Shown here piece by piece: positions 8,787-16,505 of a DNA stretch of 44,422 nt. The position numbers were made by a program, and so were the translations under genes. Position 1 is the first letter of the stretch; the number at the start of each line of letters is the position of its first letter. Under the pieces are notes generated by a model. The model saw only the letters and a program-made list of their open reading frames with translations. It did not search any database and was not told where the DNA came from. This DNA comes from an uncultured bacterium (GTDB taxonomy: Bacteria > Cyanobacteriota > Vampirovibrionia > Gastranaerophilales > Gastranaerophilaceae): positions 1 through 44,422 of the forward strand of contig URYF01000006.1 of NCBI GenBank assembly GCA_900551965.1, read 5' to 3'.

Positions 8787-9494
8787 CTAAATTCCAACAG
8801 AAAGACCCGCACAGATATTTATAGATTGTCCGGTAATTCCTTTGGCTTCTTCTGATATCAAATATTTCACAAGCCCTGCAACCTCACTGGGATCTACAAA
8901 CCTACGCTGCGGAACACATTCAAGAATTTCTTCTTTTGAAAATTCACTATCTTCTATTGATTTATTACCAAGCTCTGTATCAACCCACCCGGGATTTATT
9001 GTATTAACAGTAATCCCAAATTCTGCAAGCTCCAGCCCTGCTGACTTTGCCATACCAATAAGCCCTGCTTTTGTCGCCGAATAAATACTTGCATTAGCTT
9101 CTCCCATAACTCCTGAAATTGATCCGATATTTATTATTCTGCCAAAATGTTGCTCCTTCATATACGGTACAGCGCGTTTTGCTAAATATATCGGGGCTTT
9201 CAAATTCACAAAAAGAGCATGGTTTAATTTATCCAAATCGGTTTCATCAATACTGTGATAGAAATATTCACCGGCATTATTTACAAGAACATCAATTTTA
9301 TTTTTCTCAATAAAATCTCCAAGTTTAATCAAATCAGCCTCATTTGACAGGTCACATACAAAATACCCCGCGCCCTCAAAACTTTTCAGAGCCCCTTCAT
9401 TCCTTGCAGTGATATAAACATTACCAAAAGATTTTAATTTTTGCGCAATTACCTGACCAATTCCGCGAGATGCCCCCGTAACTAATATATTCAT
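8787..9494 (-). CDS. Short-chain dehydrogenase/reductase (FabG-like)
   Basis: NAD(P)-dependent oxidoreductase of the SDR family, 235 aa. The Rossmann glycine motif TGASRGIG (about 6-13), NNAG (about 77-80), the catalytic Ser in GSISG, and YSATK (Tyr and Lys of the active site) are all present, followed by NPGWVDTE in the substrate loop. The sequence fits 3-oxoacyl-ACP reductases, but many SDRs share these features, so the substrate is open. It lies 14 bases after the small gene at 9509-9871 with AGAAGGA before the ATG, so it is probably the last gene of the Nudix-secG unit. Confidence 0.9.
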   Translation of the reverse strand: MNILVTGASRGIGQVIAQKLKSFGNVYITARNEGALKSFEGAGYFVCDLSNEADLIKLGDFIEKNKIDVLVNNAGEYFYHSIDETDLDKLNHALFVNLKAPIYLAKRAVPYMKEQHFGRIINIGSISGVMGEANASIYSATKAGLIGMAKSAGLELAEFGITVNTINPGWVDTELGNKSIEDSEFSKEEILECVPQRRFVDPSEVAGLVKYLISEEAKGITGQSINICAGLSVGI

Positions 9495-9508
9495 ATAGCA
9501 AAATCCTT

Positions 9509-9871
9509 CTAATTATATCTGGTTGCTTTTCTAAGCATTTTAATACTGTCGTCTTTTTGAACAATAACTTTTTTTAGAGAATCAATAGTCTGCAGCTGGA
9601 CTTTTTCATACCAAGCTTTCAACTCAAGAGAGTCCAAAGCCTCTTGATATACTTTATTCACATCATGAGGAATTTGCATATTTTGAGCTTTTTGTTGAAT
9701 TTTTGCAAAATCAGCCGTGGAAATTCCGGTACTTTTTATTTTATTTTCAAGCATAACTTGTTCAGATTTTTCATGTTTAATCTTACGATTTAAAGAACCC
9801 AATCCGACAGAACCTGCCCCAACTACCGCTCCTGTTAATATCAATCCGCCCAATAAATTTTGAACTTTCAT
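9509..9871 (-). CDS. Small membrane-anchored coiled-coil protein, 120 aa
   Basis: Unrecognised. A hydrophobic Gly-rich segment at residues 6-25 (LLGGLILTGAVVGAGSVGLG) should anchor it in the membrane, and the rest is a charged helical region with Lys/Glu/Gln heptads. The ATG at 9871 is chosen because AAAGGAG lies directly upstream; a longer in-frame start at 9904 would lie within a terminator hairpin. The gene begins just 15 bases after that hairpin, so its expression may depend on read-through from secG (see findings). Confidence 0.75.
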   Translation of the reverse strand: MKVQNLLGGLILTGAVVGAGSVGLGSLNRKIKHEKSEQVMLENKIKSTGISTADFAKIQQKAQNMQIPHDVNKVYQEALDSLELKAWYEKVQLQTIDSLKKVIVQKDDSIKMLRKATRYN

Positions 9872-9886
9872 TATTCTCCTTTTAGC

Positions 9887-9919
9887 AAAAACCCCGCCAA
9901 TCAAACTTTGCGGGGATTT
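9887..9919 (-). terminator. Terminator hairpin between secG and the next gene
   Basis: CCCCGC (9892-9897) pairs with GCGGGG (9910-9915), extended by A/T pairs. On the minus strand it is followed by TTTTT, so it is a Rho-independent terminator for secG, yet the same-strand gene starts at 9871. Confidence 0.82.
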
Positions 9920-9942
9920 GTCTAAATTTTAATTTAACCGGA

Positions 9943-10167
9943 TTATTTTACAATTCCAAACCCGATTAAAAAGGTACACAAAATGAATACTGCGCAAACA
10001 ATTCCTGTTAATTTGTTCAGTCCTTTTTCAGCACTTTTCTGAGAAGCAAAAACATGAGAAGCCCCTCCAATACCACCTATGCCATCACCTTTTGGCGAAT
10101 GAAGCAAAATCAAAATTATTAACAATACTGCTGCAACAGTTTCTATTGCCCATAACAGGTTTACCAT
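9943..10167 (-). CDS. secG: Preprotein translocase subunit SecG
   Basis: Small subunit of the SecYEG channel in the inner membrane, 74 aa. It has two membrane helices (about 4-21 and 54-72) joined by the conserved loop LLHSPKGDGIGGIGGASHVF and a second conserved stretch with SAEKGLNKLTG. It starts two bases after the stop of the Nudix gene with AAGGAG at the junction, so the two are coupled. A terminator follows. Confidence 0.95.
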   Translation of the reverse strand: MVNLLWAIETVAAVLLIILILLHSPKGDGIGGIGGASHVFASQKSAEKGLNKLTGIVCAVFILCTFLIGFGIVK

Positions 10168-10169
10168 TA

Positions 10170-10847
10170 TTAATTATCTCCTTTTTTTATAAAATGTGCT
10201 CTTTTTGAGTTTAATTCAATATTTTCAAAAGTATATAACCTTGCCGGGCGTTTCGAAGATGATTTTGTATATTCTTCAAGTTCAATCAAACCGTCTGTTG
10301 CCAAGGCTTTTTTTCTAAAATTACGTTTATCAAGCTTTTTACCCATAATAAGTTCATAAGCTTTTTGCATTTCCGTTAATGTAAATTTTTCAGGTAAAAG
10401 CTGATAAGCAACCGGACAAAGTTCAAGCCTTTCTCTGGTTCTTTTCAATGAATACTGGATAATTTCTTTGTGGTCATAAGCCAATGCAGGCAAGTCATTA
10501 ATCTTGTGCCAACCAAGTTCGGGGGTTGAAACAATTCTAATATCCTCAGACCTTACAAGCGCAAAATAAGCACAGGTAATTACACGTGCATTAGGGTGAC
10601 GAAGCGGGTCACCAAATGTGTAAAGCTGCTCCAGATAAATATTATCTACATCGGTTTTCTCCTTCAAAACCCTTAATGCAGCTTCATCAAGATTTTCGGA
10701 TAATCTTATATATCCCCCGGGAATTGCCCATTTTCCTTTAAATGGTTCAGTGGTACGTTTAACCAGCAATACGTGGATATTATTGTTTTTAATTGTCAAA
10801 ATTACTACGTCGACTGTGATTTCATGTGTTTTCGTTACGCTGAACAT
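10170..10847 (-). CDS. Nudix-domain protein with C-terminal winged helix (NrtR-like regulator)
   Basis: Residues 1-140 form a Nudix domain and residues 150-215 a winged-helix DNA-binding domain (LTEMQKAYELIMGKKLDKRN...), the layout of the NrtR family, which represses NAD-related or sugar genes and senses ADP-ribose or related compounds. The Nudix box begins GGYIRLSE but its catalytic core reads RVLKEK where active enzymes have RELxEE, so two acidic residues are lost and hydrolysis is unlikely. This supports a sensor role. It lies first in a unit with secG; no NAD genes are near, so its target is unknown. Confidence 0.85.
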   Translation of the reverse strand: MFSVTKTHEITVDVVILTIKNNNIHVLLVKRTTEPFKGKWAIPGGYIRLSENLDEAALRVLKEKTDVDNIYLEQLYTFGDPLRHPNARVITCAYFALVRSEDIRIVSTPELGWHKINDLPALAYDHKEIIQYSLKRTRERLELCPVAYQLLPEKFTLTEMQKAYELIMGKKLDKRNFRKKALATDGLIELEEYTKSSSKRPARLYTFENIELNSKRAHFIKKGDN

Positions 10848-11010
10848 TCTGTTATAACCTTTTTACCCTTCTTATATATTTATATAATAAACATAATTAA
10901 TTCCATAAATCAATTTGTTAAAATTTTTAATATTTGTTAACAAAACAATGTAAATTATGCAATTTATATATACATTATGTCCTTATTATATATAAGAGGA
11001 TTTTAAAAAC

Positions 11011-12018
11011 ATGTTTTGTCACGGATCACAATTTAATATTCATTGTATGAGTAACCCATTTGGTATGGGTTTTCCTACTGCAAATCCGAAAATAAATTTT
11101 TGTTTGGGATTAGCTTCCGCTACCTCCGGAATGGGCATGCCGTCATTTGGAATGCCAATGGTAACACCTATGGCAATGTATAGAGCTCCGATGCTTGGCA
11201 TGTCAGGACTATTCTCCGCTCCAATGTTTGGAATGTCTATGCCTGTAATGCCAATGATGGGTTCCTTATTCCAAGCTCCATCATTGAACAGTCTTTCAAC
11301 TCCGTTTTTTGGGATGAATAACGGGTACAGCAATTATTCATCAGGAACAATGTCTATGCCTGTACCTGATTTTCTTTCACCATTCACAAAAACAATGTTA
11401 GCTTCTGCAACCTCAGGGAATATACCGACTTTTCATCAACCTATATTTAATTTCAATAATCTGTTTTCCTCTAGCAATATAAGCGTACAGAATAATTCTT
11501 CAAGCGCACGCGAAACAGAACTTAAACTAAATAACACATACGGCCCTAAATTTCTGGAAAAAACAAAACAGATTGCAAAAAGATTAAATTGCGATTATAA
11601 AGATTTATTAGGCTTGATGAATTCTGAATCAGGAATAAATTCTAAAGCCGGCAACCCAAATGGCGGAGCTACAGGCTTAATTCAATTTATGCCAAGTACC
11701 GCAAAAAAACTTGGCACAACAACTACAGCCCTGAAAAATATGTCACCGATAGAGCAGCTGGATTATGTTGAAAAGTATTTAATTCAAGCAAAAGCGGCAG
11801 CTGGTTTCTCTTCGAGCGATAAAATAAGTGCCGGAGATTTGTATGCTCTAACATTCCTTCCGGGGAGAGCAAATCGAGAAGTCTTAACTAGTCAGGGAGA
11901 AAATTTTTATGCCCAAAATTCAGGTTTAGATGCAAACAAAGATGGTAAAATTACTAAAACTGAACTTGGACAACGCGTTAAAAGAAAACACGTTAGTGAT
12001 AGCAGCTTTCTGGCTTAA
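11011..12018 (+). CDS. Met-rich protein with lytic transglycosylase (SLT) domain and EF-hand
   Basis: Residues 1-150 are low-complexity, rich in Met, Phe, Pro, Gly and Ser, with repeats such as FGMPM, FGMSM and ASATSG twice. Residues 170-290 match the lysozyme-like SLT domain: MNSESGINSKAG carries the catalytic Glu (E206), followed by GATGLIQFMPSTAK and an ALTFLPG segment. Residues 307-318 (DANKDGKITKTE) form a perfect EF-hand calcium loop. The expected role is cleavage of peptidoglycan. No signal peptide is present, so export must use another route or the substrate is met in another way. AGAGGA precedes the ATG. Confidence 0.85.
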   Translation: MFCHGSQFNIHCMSNPFGMGFPTANPKINFCLGLASATSGMGMPSFGMPMVTPMAMYRAPMLGMSGLFSAPMFGMSMPVMPMMGSLFQAPSLNSLSTPFFGMNNGYSNYSSGTMSMPVPDFLSPFTKTMLASATSGNIPTFHQPIFNFNNLFSSSNISVQNNSSSARETELKLNNTYGPKFLEKTKQIAKRLNCDYKDLLGLMNSESGINSKAGNPNGGATGLIQFMPSTAKKLGTTTTALKNMSPIEQLDYVEKYLIQAKAAAGFSSSDKISAGDLYALTFLPGRANREVLTSQGENFYAQNSGLDANKDGKITKTELGQRVKRKHVSDSSFLA

Positions 12019-12115
12019 ACGCGCAACATTTATTACAAATGTAAATAATTTCTTGAAGTCTTAACTTGTTTTGTGTACCTTATCACATGTAACCGAATTT
12101 TTTGGAAAGGGAAAA

Positions 12116-13006
12116 ATGGATAAGGGATATATAGAGAATGGTTTTATCGTTGATTTAACCAACACAAGAAAGACCTCCGAAGTTATTTATGAACTTTCAA
12201 GAGTTTTAGACATGCCTGAATCTAAAGGTAAACATATTTGTTTAAAACTTGGTTCCGTGAACTTGTCACAAGCGGAATTAACAAGTATAAAAGCACTTGT
12301 TGAACTGATGGAATCTCAGTTAGCATTTATCAGTACAAGCTCAACAGAAACTCTTGAATCTGCAACAGCTTTGGATATAAAAATTTCAGAATTTACTAAC
12401 CAGGTGGAAGCTCCGACATTTGAATCTCAAGAGTCTGCCGCTGAGGTTTCTGAAGCTTTAGATGATATTTTTGGCGAAGAGAATTCTTCTGATCTGATTA
12501 AATCAGATAATAAAAAAGAAACAGATTTGAGTGAAAAAGAAATTTCTCCAATAGTTGTACACAGCGAAGAGATTGCACGCCAAGTTGAAGCTCAAGAAAT
12601 TAAAGAAGAAACAGATGAAGAAATTACAGCAAAGAAAAACGAAGCTGAATCTCTTCCAACATTATATTTAAGAAAAACAATCCGTTCAGGACAAAGTATT
12701 TCATCAGATGGCAACATTGTTGTAATCGGTGATGTTAACCCTGGTGCTGAAATTATCGCAAAAGGTGATATCACAGTATGGGGTATTTTAGGCGGAATCG
12801 CACATGCCGGTTCGGAAGGAAACAACTATACAAGAATACGTGCATTAAAATTGAATCCTGTTCAAATTAGAATAGGCGAAGTTTTTGCACGCAGACCTGA
12901 TACAATTAATCTTCCGTATGTTCAAAAGTCTTGCGAATATATTCCGGAAGAAGCTTTCACATATAAAGGAAGCATTGTTATCAGAAAAATACATGAAGAA
13001 AATTAA
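12116..13006 (+). CDS. minC: Septum site-determining protein MinC
   Basis: Inhibitor of FtsZ polymerisation at cell poles, acting with MinD. The 296-residue protein has an N-terminal domain (about 1-95), an acidic linker (about 100-185, many Glu/Asp/Ser) and the C-terminal beta-helix domain (about 195-285: TIRSGQSISSDGNIVVIGDV, then WGILGGIAHAGSEG and IRIGEVFARRPD) that binds MinD. The ATG at 12116 has GGAAAGGG upstream; an in-frame TTG at 12071 is less likely. The acidic linker is longer than in Escherichia coli MinC. First gene of minCDE. Confidence 0.93.
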   Translation: MDKGYIENGFIVDLTNTRKTSEVIYELSRVLDMPESKGKHICLKLGSVNLSQAELTSIKALVELMESQLAFISTSSTETLESATALDIKISEFTNQVEAPTFESQESAAEVSEALDDIFGEENSSDLIKSDNKKETDLSEKEISPIVVHSEEIARQVEAQEIKEETDEEITAKKNEAESLPTLYLRKTIRSGQSISSDGNIVVIGDVNPGAEIIAKGDITVWGILGGIAHAGSEGNNYTRIRALKLNPVQIRIGEVFARRPDTINLPYVQKSCEYIPEEAFTYKGSIVIRKIHEEN

Positions 13007-13016
13007 GGAGATATAG

Positions 13017-13832
13017 ATGACTGGTAGAGTAATAGTAATTACATCCGGCAAAGGCGGCGTCGGCAAAACAACTACAAATGCCAATATCGGTACTGCTCTT
13101 GCCAGAGCTGGTAATAAAGTTGTTATGATTGATACCGATTTGGGATTAAGAAACTTAGACCTGCTTTTGGGATTGGAAAACCGTATTGTTTATACAATCG
13201 TTGATGTAGTTGAAGAACGCTGTAAGCTAAAACAAGCACTGGTTAAAGATAAGAAAAACCCTAACCTTTGCCTTTTGGCAGCAGCTCAAACAAGAGATAA
13301 AACCGCTGTCACAGAAGAACAGCTTAAAGATATTTGTGAAAAATTGAAAAAAGATTATGATTTTATTCTTGTTGACTGTCCGGCAGGTATTGAACAGGGA
13401 TTTCAGAACGCAGTTGCAGGGGCAACCGAAGCAATCGTTGTTACAACCCCTGAAATGTCTGCAGTTCGTGATGCAGATAGAATTATCGGACTTTTGGAAT
13501 CAAAAGAAGAAATCAAATCATACAGATTACTTCTTAACAGAGTAAGACCAAACCTAATTAAATCTAACGATATGATGAGTGTCGAAGATGTCGTAGAAAT
13601 CCTTTCTGCTGATTTAATCGGTATAATTCCGGAGGATACAGGAATTATCACATCAACTAACAAAGGTGAACCTATTGTTAACGATGAAAAATCACTTGCA
13701 GGTATGGCATATCGCAACGTTGCACAAAGAATTATGGGCGAAGAAGTTCCGTTCTTGGATCTTGAAGAAGAAACTAGTGTTATCGCTAAGGTTAAAAAAT
13801 TCTTCTCTAATCTTATAGGTAAGGAGAAGTAA
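13017..13832 (+). CDS. minD: Septum site-determining ATPase MinD
   Basis: Membrane-binding ATPase that recruits MinC and is cycled by MinE. Length 271 aa is standard. It has the deviant Walker A KGGVGKTTT (about 11-19), DTDLGLRNLDLLLG (switch I), and DCPAGIEQGF (Walker B region). The last residues (SVIAKVKKFFSNLIGKEK) form the amphipathic membrane-targeting helix. AAGGAG stands just before the ATG. Ten bases separate it from minC and one base from minE, so this is one operon. Confidence 0.97.
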   Translation: MTGRVIVITSGKGGVGKTTTNANIGTALARAGNKVVMIDTDLGLRNLDLLLGLENRIVYTIVDVVEERCKLKQALVKDKKNPNLCLLAAAQTRDKTAVTEEQLKDICEKLKKDYDFILVDCPAGIEQGFQNAVAGATEAIVVTTPEMSAVRDADRIIGLLESKEEIKSYRLLLNRVRPNLIKSNDMMSVEDVVEILSADLIGIIPEDTGIITSTNKGEPIVNDEKSLAGMAYRNVAQRIMGEEVPFLDLEEETSVIAKVKKFFSNLIGKEK

Positions 13833-13833
13833 G

Positions 13834-14370
13834 ATGAGCGAAAACATTTTAAAAGAACTTTGCAACAGGGTCTTGAATCTTTTTAAACAAACAGAATTTA
13901 AAGAAGAAAATGCCAAAGATGTTGCCTGCAACAGATTACGTGTTGTTTTGATGCAAGACAGAACCAATCTTACCCCGGAATTATTGCAGCGTATGAGAAG
14001 AGAACTTGTTGAGCTCCTATCAAAATACGTTGAAATGGATAAGGATGCCCTTGAACTTAACTTTGATCAAGAAGGTGACCAAATGGCTTTAATGCTTTCA
14101 ATTCCTGTCATCAGAGCTAAAGATGAAGCTGAAATTGAAAAAGCATTAAAAGAATCTGAATCAGAAGAGGAAAGTGATGATAACGAATCTGATGAAGATA
14201 TAGAAATTTCAGAAGAATCTGAAGACGAATCTGATGAAAATTCAGAAAACAAAAACTCTGAAGAAGATGAAGCTGCAGAAGAAGAAGTTTCTGAAGAAGA
14301 AATATCAGAAAATGATGAAAATCTTCATGAAGATGAACATTTTGAAGGGGAAGAAAATCAACAACAATAA
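13834..14370 (+). CDS. minE: Cell division topological specificity factor MinE with long acidic tail
   Basis: Stimulates MinD ATPase and sets the Min oscillation. Residues 1-95 match MinE: an N-terminal amphipathic part, the MinD-contact helix (AKDVACNRLRVVLMQDR, about 27-43) and the dimerisation domain up to SIPVIRAK. From about residue 101 to 178 the protein adds a tail almost wholly of Glu, Ser, Asp and Asn, doubling the usual length of about 88 residues. The tail is encoded in the same frame with the local A-rich composition and ends in a normal stop, so it is not a frameshift. AAGGAG precedes the ATG. Confidence 0.92.
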   Translation: MSENILKELCNRVLNLFKQTEFKEENAKDVACNRLRVVLMQDRTNLTPELLQRMRRELVELLSKYVEMDKDALELNFDQEGDQMALMLSIPVIRAKDEAEIEKALKESESEEESDDNESDEDIEISEESEDESDENSENKNSEEDEAAEEEVSEEEISENDENLHEDEHFEGEENQQQ

Positions 14371-14397
14371 AAAATCCGATATAGGATTATAAAATTA

Positions 14398-14431
14398 AAA
14401 AATACCGGAATTAATTTCCCGGTATTTTTTT
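14398..14431. terminator. Bidirectional terminator between minE and proC
   Basis: AATACCGG (14401-14408) pairs with CCGGTATT (14419-14426), preceded by A residues and followed by a run of T, so it serves both convergent units. Confidence 0.9.
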
Positions 14432-14452
14432 GCTTTATTCATTTTAACATTT

Positions 14453-15262
14453 CTATTTTCCGCCTAATGCGTTAGCTTTTTGGGCAGTTTTATCAATTAC
14501 ATCATAGAACAATTTATCAGAACGGCCTTCTTTCATTTCACAAATTCCAACAAATGTACAGCCGCCTTTTGTTGCAACATTATCAATAAGAGTCTGAACA
14601 GGAATTTCACCTCTGTTAAACACCATTTGAGCTGATCCAAGCGCAGTTTGTGCAGCAAGCATCAGTGACTTATCATAATCAAGTCCCAATTTTTCACCTG
14701 CCCGTGCCATATCTTCTATAACCTGATAAAAAAACGCCGGTCCGGAACCTGAAATAGCAGTAACAATATCCATCTGAGATTCTTCTACATCAACACACCT
14801 TCCGATAACAGATAATAAATCCTCAATAGTTTTAACATCAGAATCTGAAGCTTTAGCCCCCTTGCAGATTCCAAACATTCCTAATTTAACAAGAGCCGGA
14901 GTGTTTGGCATAACTCGAATGACCCTGTTTTCTGTTACTACTGATTCTATTTTTGAAGTAGAAACTCCTGCTGCTATTGAAACAACTAATTTTTCAGGAG
15001 TTAAACTATCTTTTATTTCATTCAAAACATCAACCACAACATTTGGCTTTGTTGCAATAAAAACTATATCAGAAGCTTTTACAAGCTCTTTATTATCAGT
15101 CAATACTTGAATCCCTAATCGCTCAGATGCGGATTTTGCAAATTCTTCAGCGGCTTCTGAACCCGTAACATTATATTCTGAAGCTTTCGCTGAACCCAAA
15201 ATTCCGCTTATAATTGCACTAGCCATTTTGCCGCAACCGATAAATCCGATATTTTTCTTCAT
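14453..15262 (-). CDS. proC: Pyrroline-5-carboxylate reductase
   Basis: Last step of proline synthesis, reducing pyrroline-5-carboxylate with NAD(P)H. Length 269 aa is normal. The Rossmann start reads GFIGCGKMASAIISG (about 6-20), then KPNVV, VRVMPNTPALVKLG and AISGSGPAFFY. The C-terminal signature, usually xPGGTT, is TKGGCTFVGI here, a mild divergence. It stands alone, with rpmH divergent upstream. Confidence 0.95.
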   Translation of the reverse strand: MKKNIGFIGCGKMASAIISGILGSAKASEYNVTGSEAAEEFAKSASERLGIQVLTDNKELVKASDIVFIATKPNVVVDVLNEIKDSLTPEKLVVSIAAGVSTSKIESVVTENRVIRVMPNTPALVKLGMFGICKGAKASDSDVKTIEDLLSVIGRCVDVEESQMDIVTAISGSGPAFFYQVIEDMARAGEKLGLDYDKSLMLAAQTALGSAQMVFNRGEIPVQTLIDNVATKGGCTFVGICEMKEGRSDKLFYDVIDKTAQKANALGGK

Positions 15263-15360
15263 AATATTTAACCATTCCCTTCTAAATTTGTTGACTAATT
15301 AGTTTTTTTACTATAACATTTGAATTATACGACAAATAAATAGTAAAAGGAAATAAAAAA

Positions 15361-15513
15361 ATGAGACGTACACTAGAAGGAACAAAAAGAAAAAGACAAA
15401 ACGTAAGCGGTTTCAGAGCAAGAATGTCAACACCGGGCGGACGTGAAGTTATCAACAGACGTAGAGCTCGCGGTCGTCACAAAGTTGCTATCACTGCTAA
15501 AAACCGTGCATAG
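15361..15513 (+). CDS. rpmH: 50S ribosomal protein L34
   Basis: Reads MRRTLEGTKRKRQNVSGFRA and continues RMSTPGGREVINRRRARGRH, 50 residues in all, very basic, and fits L34 throughout. The RTLEGT start is as in cyanobacteria, where other phyla usually have KRTFQPS. AAAAGGAA lies ten bases before the ATG. A possible promoter (TTGACT at 15291, TATAAC at 15312) has a short 15-base spacer. rnpA follows after 79 bases, the classic pair. Confidence 0.96.
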   Translation: MRRTLEGTKRKRQNVSGFRARMSTPGGREVINRRRARGRHKVAITAKNRA

Positions 15514-15592
15514 GGAGATCGAAGTTACTGCTTGATAATATGCAGAAACTATAATTTACAGGGCATTTTGTAAAAAAGAACGGAAAGGCCTT

Positions 15593-15946
15593 ATGCTCCC
15601 AAAGCAATATCGTTTAAAAAAAAGATCAGCTTTTAAAGCTACATATAAAGTTAAAAACTCCACCCATTCGGGCGGAGTAACTTTGTTTGCGGGTATTTTA
15701 AAAAAAGATCCTGAAATTACTACTAAAGTCGGTTTTGTAGTAAGCAAAAAAGTTCATAAACGCGCGGTGAAAAGAAACCGATTAAAACGTCTTATGCGCG
15801 AAAGCTATAGACTTTTATTAAAAGAGAAAAATCTTTTTGCTTCTCAAAAATATTTATCATTAATCTTTGTAGGCACAGATAGAGCACTTGGCAAGGATTT
15901 TAGCCATATTAGAACGAGTATCCAAAAGATACTGGAAAGAATTTAA
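15593..15946 (+). CDS. rnpA: Ribonuclease P protein component
   Basis: Protein cofactor of RNase P, which trims tRNA 5' ends. The 117 residues include the family hallmark KRAVKRNRLKRLMRES (about 59-74, RNR motif), an N-terminal FKATYKVKNS region and a hydrophobic strand LSLIFVGTDRAL. AAAGG precedes the ATG. It follows rpmH as usual; the expected next genes yidD and yidC are absent here. Confidence 0.95.
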   Translation: MLPKQYRLKKRSAFKATYKVKNSTHSGGVTLFAGILKKDPEITTKVGFVVSKKVHKRAVKRNRLKRLMRESYRLLLKEKNLFASQKYLSLIFVGTDRALGKDFSHIRTSIQKILERI

Positions 15947-15947
15947 T

Positions 15948-16475
15948 ATGATTGAAGGCATGTATATTGATAATATAATGATGCACTCCGAAACAAGGGT
16001 ATATCCGACAGAGCCGCAAATAACAGCAGGTATTGTTGTCGGGACCGAAGCAATTTATCGCTACGGACTTAGAGAATCCTCTTATCCGACATTATCGCTA
16101 GTGGATGAGATTACAGATAGCCTTGGAAACAAAATCACCCCCGGACACTATGAACTTGCACTGTCTGATGAAAGGGATTTTTTAATACTTATCCAATCAA
16201 AAAAAGCGATTGCCCTAATCCCCGTGTTCAAAGTCGAAGTTGACATGTCACAGTACTCCCAGGTTCGTGATGATAAAGCTTTAAAGAAAAAGAAAAAAGA
16301 AGCAAAAAAAATAGCTGCAACCAATAAAAAGCGGGCAAAACAGGGAATGCCGCCGGTTAATGAAGAACAAGACATCTACCAGGAAGCAACAATTGAATAT
16401 ATCCCATCAGGCTCATATTATTTAATCAGATACGAAAGAGGGGATGTAAAAGCCTGGGGAGCTATCAAGGGGTAA
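15948..16475 (+). CDS. Hypothetical protein, 175 aa
   Basis: Not recognised. A mixed alpha/beta N-terminal part (1-105), a very basic Lys/Ala segment with the run KKKKKEAKK (about 110-125), and a C-terminal beta part ending AWGAIKG. No signal peptide or membrane helix. The ATG at 15948 starts one base after the rnpA stop codon with GGAAAGA upstream, so the two are coupled; a second ATG at 15960 is possible. The basic middle might contact RNA, which would suit its place behind rnpA, but this is inference only. Confidence 0.75.
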   Translation: MIEGMYIDNIMMHSETRVYPTEPQITAGIVVGTEAIYRYGLRESSYPTLSLVDEITDSLGNKITPGHYELALSDERDFLILIQSKKAIALIPVFKVEVDMSQYSQVRDDKALKKKKKEAKKIAATNKKRAKQGMPPVNEEQDIYQEATIEYIPSGSYYLIRYERGDVKAWGAIKG

Positions 16476-16490
16476 ATAGTTCAATATTTA

Positions 16491-16499
16491 TGATACAAT
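16491..16499 (+). promoter_or_regulatory. Extended -10 element directly before the GNAT gene
   Basis: TGATACAAT is an extended -10 (TGn plus TACAAT, 16494-16499). It ends six bases before the ATG at 16506, so the transcript should begin at the start codon. No good -35 is visible, as is usual for extended -10 promoters. Confidence 0.55.
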
Positions 16500-16505
16500 C
16501 CTTCT

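Noticed and set aside
12019..12115. Promoter of minCDE (TTGAAG, 17 bases, TACCTT)
   Set aside because: The -10 box matches only weakly, so it was not listed.
15291..15317. Promoter of rpmH (TTGACT and TATAAC)
   Set aside because: The 15-base spacer is too short for confidence; noted only in the gene entry.
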